DNA from: Candidatus Thalassospirochaeta sargassi
GTDB taxonomy: Bacteria; Spirochaetota; Spirochaetia; UBA9216
Reading direction: 5' to 3'
DNA: 36,335 nucleotides
Assembly: GCA_028532855.1 (NCBI GenBank)
Contig: JAQQAL010000032.1
Location: 1-36,335, forward strand
Position numbers and translations under genes: made by a program. Numbering within the stretch: the first letter of the stretch is position 1; the number at the start of each line of letters is the position of its first letter. Positions 34,093 through 36,335 of the stretch are shown piece after piece. The notes beneath the pieces were generated by a model. It did no database searches. It was not told the DNA's origin and was given only the letters and a program-made list of their open reading frames with translations.

Positions 34093-35003
34093 AGCCAGGT
34101 TTTATCAGTTGTGTTCATCGTGTTTACCCTGCTGATATCATGGAGCTTCTTTCTTAATTCATTGGGAGAAATACTGTATCGGTTTTTAAAACACCTGGAA
34201 AAATAGTATTCATCTTTAAAACCTGAAGCATGTGCAACCTCTCTTATTGCCATTGTCCCCGAGAGCAGGTGAATAGCCTGCTGCAGCCGGATTTCTATAA
34301 GGCAGGCCTGAGGGGAACGGCCGGTTTCTTTTTTGAATAATCTTGAGAAGGCTGAGCGGCTCATACTGACATATTCGGCGAGCCCGCTGATGCTGATGTC
34401 AGATGTGAAATTGCAGTCGAGGTAGGCAAGCGCCCTTAGAATTTTATCATTATTGTTTTCCGGTCCGTGGTTTTCTCCCGCTACAAAATCTTGTATCGAA
34501 GTACCCTCAGAAAGTCTCTTCACGGATATCAATCTGCTGAAAATTTCCAGCAGGCTTGCCGACAAACCGATAGATTCACTGTCTTCGGGGGAGTGTATGA
34601 GTTTATCAATCAAATAGGCAATTTCATTCATTCTGTCCTCGTCCAGGCTGAGGACAGCTCCTGCAGGATGAAGGTTGAGCTCCCGGAGAAATGAAGAAGC
34701 CAGAAAACCATTGAAGCCTATCCAGCAGAGTTCAAGCAGATTCTTTTTTGATGTGTAATAAGAATGCAGAATGCCCGGAAAAAGAAAGAAGCAGTCATTT
34801 TTTTTAAGATTGAAATCGGTTGCTCCTGATTTAAAAGCACCACGACCTTCCTTGACAAAGATGAGGAAATAATCATCAAGAACACGTGAGCGGCAATGAT
34901 AATTTTCAGCGGCCTTCAGGGTTCCGGTCCATGATGGATATAACCCTGTCTGTCGGGCAAGCGGAGAGGGTGTGAATGTCCGGTAGAAGTAATCAATGAA
35001 CAT
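34089..35003 (-). CDS. AraC-family transcription regulator, copy 2
   Basis: A 304-residue regulator with an N-terminal cupin-like ligand domain (FIDYFYRTFTPSPLARQTGL, FLFPGILHSYY) and a C-terminal AraC double helix-turn-helix (ISISGLAEYVSMSRSAFSRL and AHASGFKDEYYFSRCFKN). It is divergent from the second UroD-like gene and likely controls it, perhaps together with the first UroD and epimerase genes. Confidence 0.92.
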   Translation of the reverse strand: MFIDYFYRTFTPSPLARQTGLYPSWTGTLKAAENYHCRSRVLDDYFLIFVKEGRGAFKSGATDFNLKKNDCFFLFPGILHSYYTSKKNLLELCWIGFNGFLASSFLRELNLHPAGAVLSLDEDRMNEIAYLIDKLIHSPEDSESIGLSASLLEIFSRLISVKRLSEGTSIQDFVAGENHGPENNNDKILRALAYLDCNFTSDISISGLAEYVSMSRSAFSRLFKKETGRSPQACLIEIRLQQAIHLLSGTMAIREVAHASGFKDEYYFSRCFKNRYSISPNELRKKLHDISRVNTMNTTDKTWL

Positions 35004-35095
35004 AGAACATTGTAGACGAATTTACATTTAAGTGCAACATAAGTCTATTTATTTTAGGTTGTATGTGCTTCATACTGGGGGCCACGGAGGATGAT

Positions 35096-36271
35096 ATGAC
35101 AAATCTTGAAAGGTTGAAGCTTCAGCTGAGCGGTAAAGAAACAGACAGAATTATGACCTATGATTATATGGATAACTCGGAGGTTTTGAAGGCATACGGG
35201 GGGTGGCTCCCCGGTAAGCAATATTCATTTGAGGAGCTTCTTGAAATTAATGCAAAAGCGCATAAGGGAATTGGTCTTGATCTTACAAGGGCATATCACG
35301 ACCCATCGAACCACTGGATGAAGGGAAAGGTTGAAAACTGGGAGCGCTTTCTCGGGGTCTCTCCCGGTGACTTTTCTGTCGAGACAGGTGGAGATACTGC
35401 CTGGATCAGCAAGCGTCCCTTCGCCAATGTAAATGAGCTAGAAAAAAAAATGCCGCAGATGCCGGATATAGCCGCCGTCCGTGACTGGTATACTCCAGTG
35501 CTGGAGCAGATTACCAGCGTATTCAGTTCGTTTGACAGGGTATATATCGGCGGTACTGAAGGACCGCTAAGCGATGCCTATACATATACAGATATTGAAC
35601 TGTTCTCTATGGCCATATATGATGCTCCTGAATTAGTAGAACGGCTTTTATCTGTTTTTGGTGAGTTTTCTAGATGTTTTACCAGCGTATATGCTGAGAA
35701 TGATACACCTCCGCTGCAGTTTATGGGCGAAGACATTGCGGGTACCGGAGGATCTATGTTTTCACCGGTGTTTATCGAAGAAAAATGTCTTCCGTTATGG
35801 AATGAGATAGCCGCTCCAATACGGGAGCGTGGCGGCAAATTTATCTATCATACCGACGGGCGCTACGGCAGTCTGCTGGAACTGATCTTTGATAAATTTA
35901 ATGCCGATGCCCTGAATCCAATTGAACGATGCGGGTGTAATGACATTTTTGAAATTGTAGAGCAATATCCGGACAGGTTTTATTTCGGTAATGTCTGCTG
36001 TGAAACTACACTTCCTTTTGGAAACCGTTGGGATGTAGAAGATGAAACCCTCGAACTGATTGAGCGGCTGGGACCGTCACGAAATATTTTCATAGGATCT
36101 TCTAGTGAGATGCATGAGAGTATTCCATTACTCAATGTTGAAACCCTGTATGGAACAGTGCAGGAATATGGTGAATACCCAATTGATATAGAGCGCATCA
36201 GACGACGCAGAGCCGATATAGCGCCAAAACTGGAAACAAGATCTGAGGAACAGGCATCCAGCTGGCAATAA
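35096..36271 (+). CDS. UroD-family protein, copy 2
   Basis: A 391-residue UroD-superfamily barrel. A longer frame begins at 35063, but the ATG at 35096 follows GGAGG (35086-35090) at good spacing and gives the expected TNLERLKLQLSGKETDRI start. The metal-site region reads YHTDGRYGSLL, an H-x-D in place of the H-x-C of copy 1 and of MtaA, so a thiolate zinc site is unlikely. The end contains GNVCCETTLPFGNRWDVEDE and FIGSSSEMHESI. Its reaction is unknown. It forms a pair with copy 1 and the AraC genes. Confidence 0.87.
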   Translation: MTNLERLKLQLSGKETDRIMTYDYMDNSEVLKAYGGWLPGKQYSFEELLEINAKAHKGIGLDLTRAYHDPSNHWMKGKVENWERFLGVSPGDFSVETGGDTAWISKRPFANVNELEKKMPQMPDIAAVRDWYTPVLEQITSVFSSFDRVYIGGTEGPLSDAYTYTDIELFSMAIYDAPELVERLLSVFGEFSRCFTSVYAENDTPPLQFMGEDIAGTGGSMFSPVFIEEKCLPLWNEIAAPIRERGGKFIYHTDGRYGSLLELIFDKFNADALNPIERCGCNDIFEIVEQYPDRFYFGNVCCETTLPFGNRWDVEDETLELIERLGPSRNIFIGSSSEMHESIPLLNVETLYGTVQEYGEYPIDIERIRRRRADIAPKLETRSEEQASSWQ

Positions 36272-36281
36272 ATTATCAGGG

Positions 36282-36319
36282 AAAAAAAAGGCTGCCGTTA
36301 ACCTCAATGAACGGCAGCC
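36282..36319 (-). terminator. Minus-strand intrinsic terminator
   Basis: A perfect ten-pair stem GGCTGCCGTT/AACGGCAGCC has eight A before it on the plus strand and no T run after it, so read on the minus strand it is a stem followed by T8. It should terminate a minus-strand gene entering from beyond the window end, convergent with UroD copy 2, and may also act on the plus strand. Confidence 0.75.
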
Positions 36320-36335
36320 CAATAAGCAATATGAA

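Noticed and set aside
1-36335. CRISPR arrays, tRNA, rRNA, riboswitches, insertion sequences
   Set aside because: No regularly spaced repeats, cloverleaf, conserved RNA motif or transposase was seen on reading either strand.

Overview
The window looks like a chromosomal stretch of an anaerobic, carbohydrate-degrading bacterium, most likely a spirochaete. This is inferred from the mix of genes, from the leader style of the sugar-binding protein (signal peptide ending FAGGQQ) and from the moderate base composition; no rRNA or other phylogenetic marker is present. Oxygen-sensitive chemistry recurs: a glycyl radical enzyme (GRE) with its radical-SAM activase, a tungsten/molybdenum aldehyde ferredoxin oxidoreductase (AOR), and a flavodoxin-ferredoxin (EFR1-type) protein.

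Layout. (1) 1-7146: the 3' part of a histidine kinase, a secreted protein of unknown function, a flavodoxin, a frameshifted small gene, a membrane/PAS/ATPase sensor coupled to an FMN reductase, and a D-2-hydroxyacid dehydrogenase paired with an EFR1 protein. Rho-independent terminators separate the units. (2) 7178-11475, minus strand: a sensing cassette of sugar-binding lipoprotein, YesM/LytS-type kinase and YesN-type regulator. (3) 11630-21910, plus strand, divergent from the cassette: a YtfQRT-YjfF-type sugar ABC transporter, an SDR, an MFS carrier, a GRE activase, a GRE and an AllA-family protein. This is the most interesting unit: it looks like a signal-controlled pathway for an unidentified furanose or sugar-like substrate. 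(4) 21920-22747: a gene graveyard with a Dabb-domain pseudogene, an AAA_14 ATPase remnant, an ABC ATPase remnant and a possible membrane-protein tail. (5) 22744-28119: a divergon with AOR, sulfur carrier and GntR on the minus strand and DUF362 protein plus an enolase-superfamily enzyme on the plus strand. Near-identical palindromes (TTGTCAACAA core) sit at both promoters and before gntR. (6) 28176-30902: a second GntR of the same subfamily with an MFS carrier, a MoaD-like protein without the terminal GG and a GlcG/HbpS-like protein; a closely related palindrome lies in their divergent control region. (7) 30908-36271: two UroD-like proteins, an aldose-epimerase-like protein and two AraC regulators.

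How it may work together (inference): sugars or sugar derivatives are sensed by the lipoprotein-kinase-regulator cassette, imported by the ABC transporter and processed by the SDR and GRE. The enolase-superfamily enzyme, AOR and accessory proteins form a second catabolic unit controlled by GntR. The substrates cannot be named from sequence alone.
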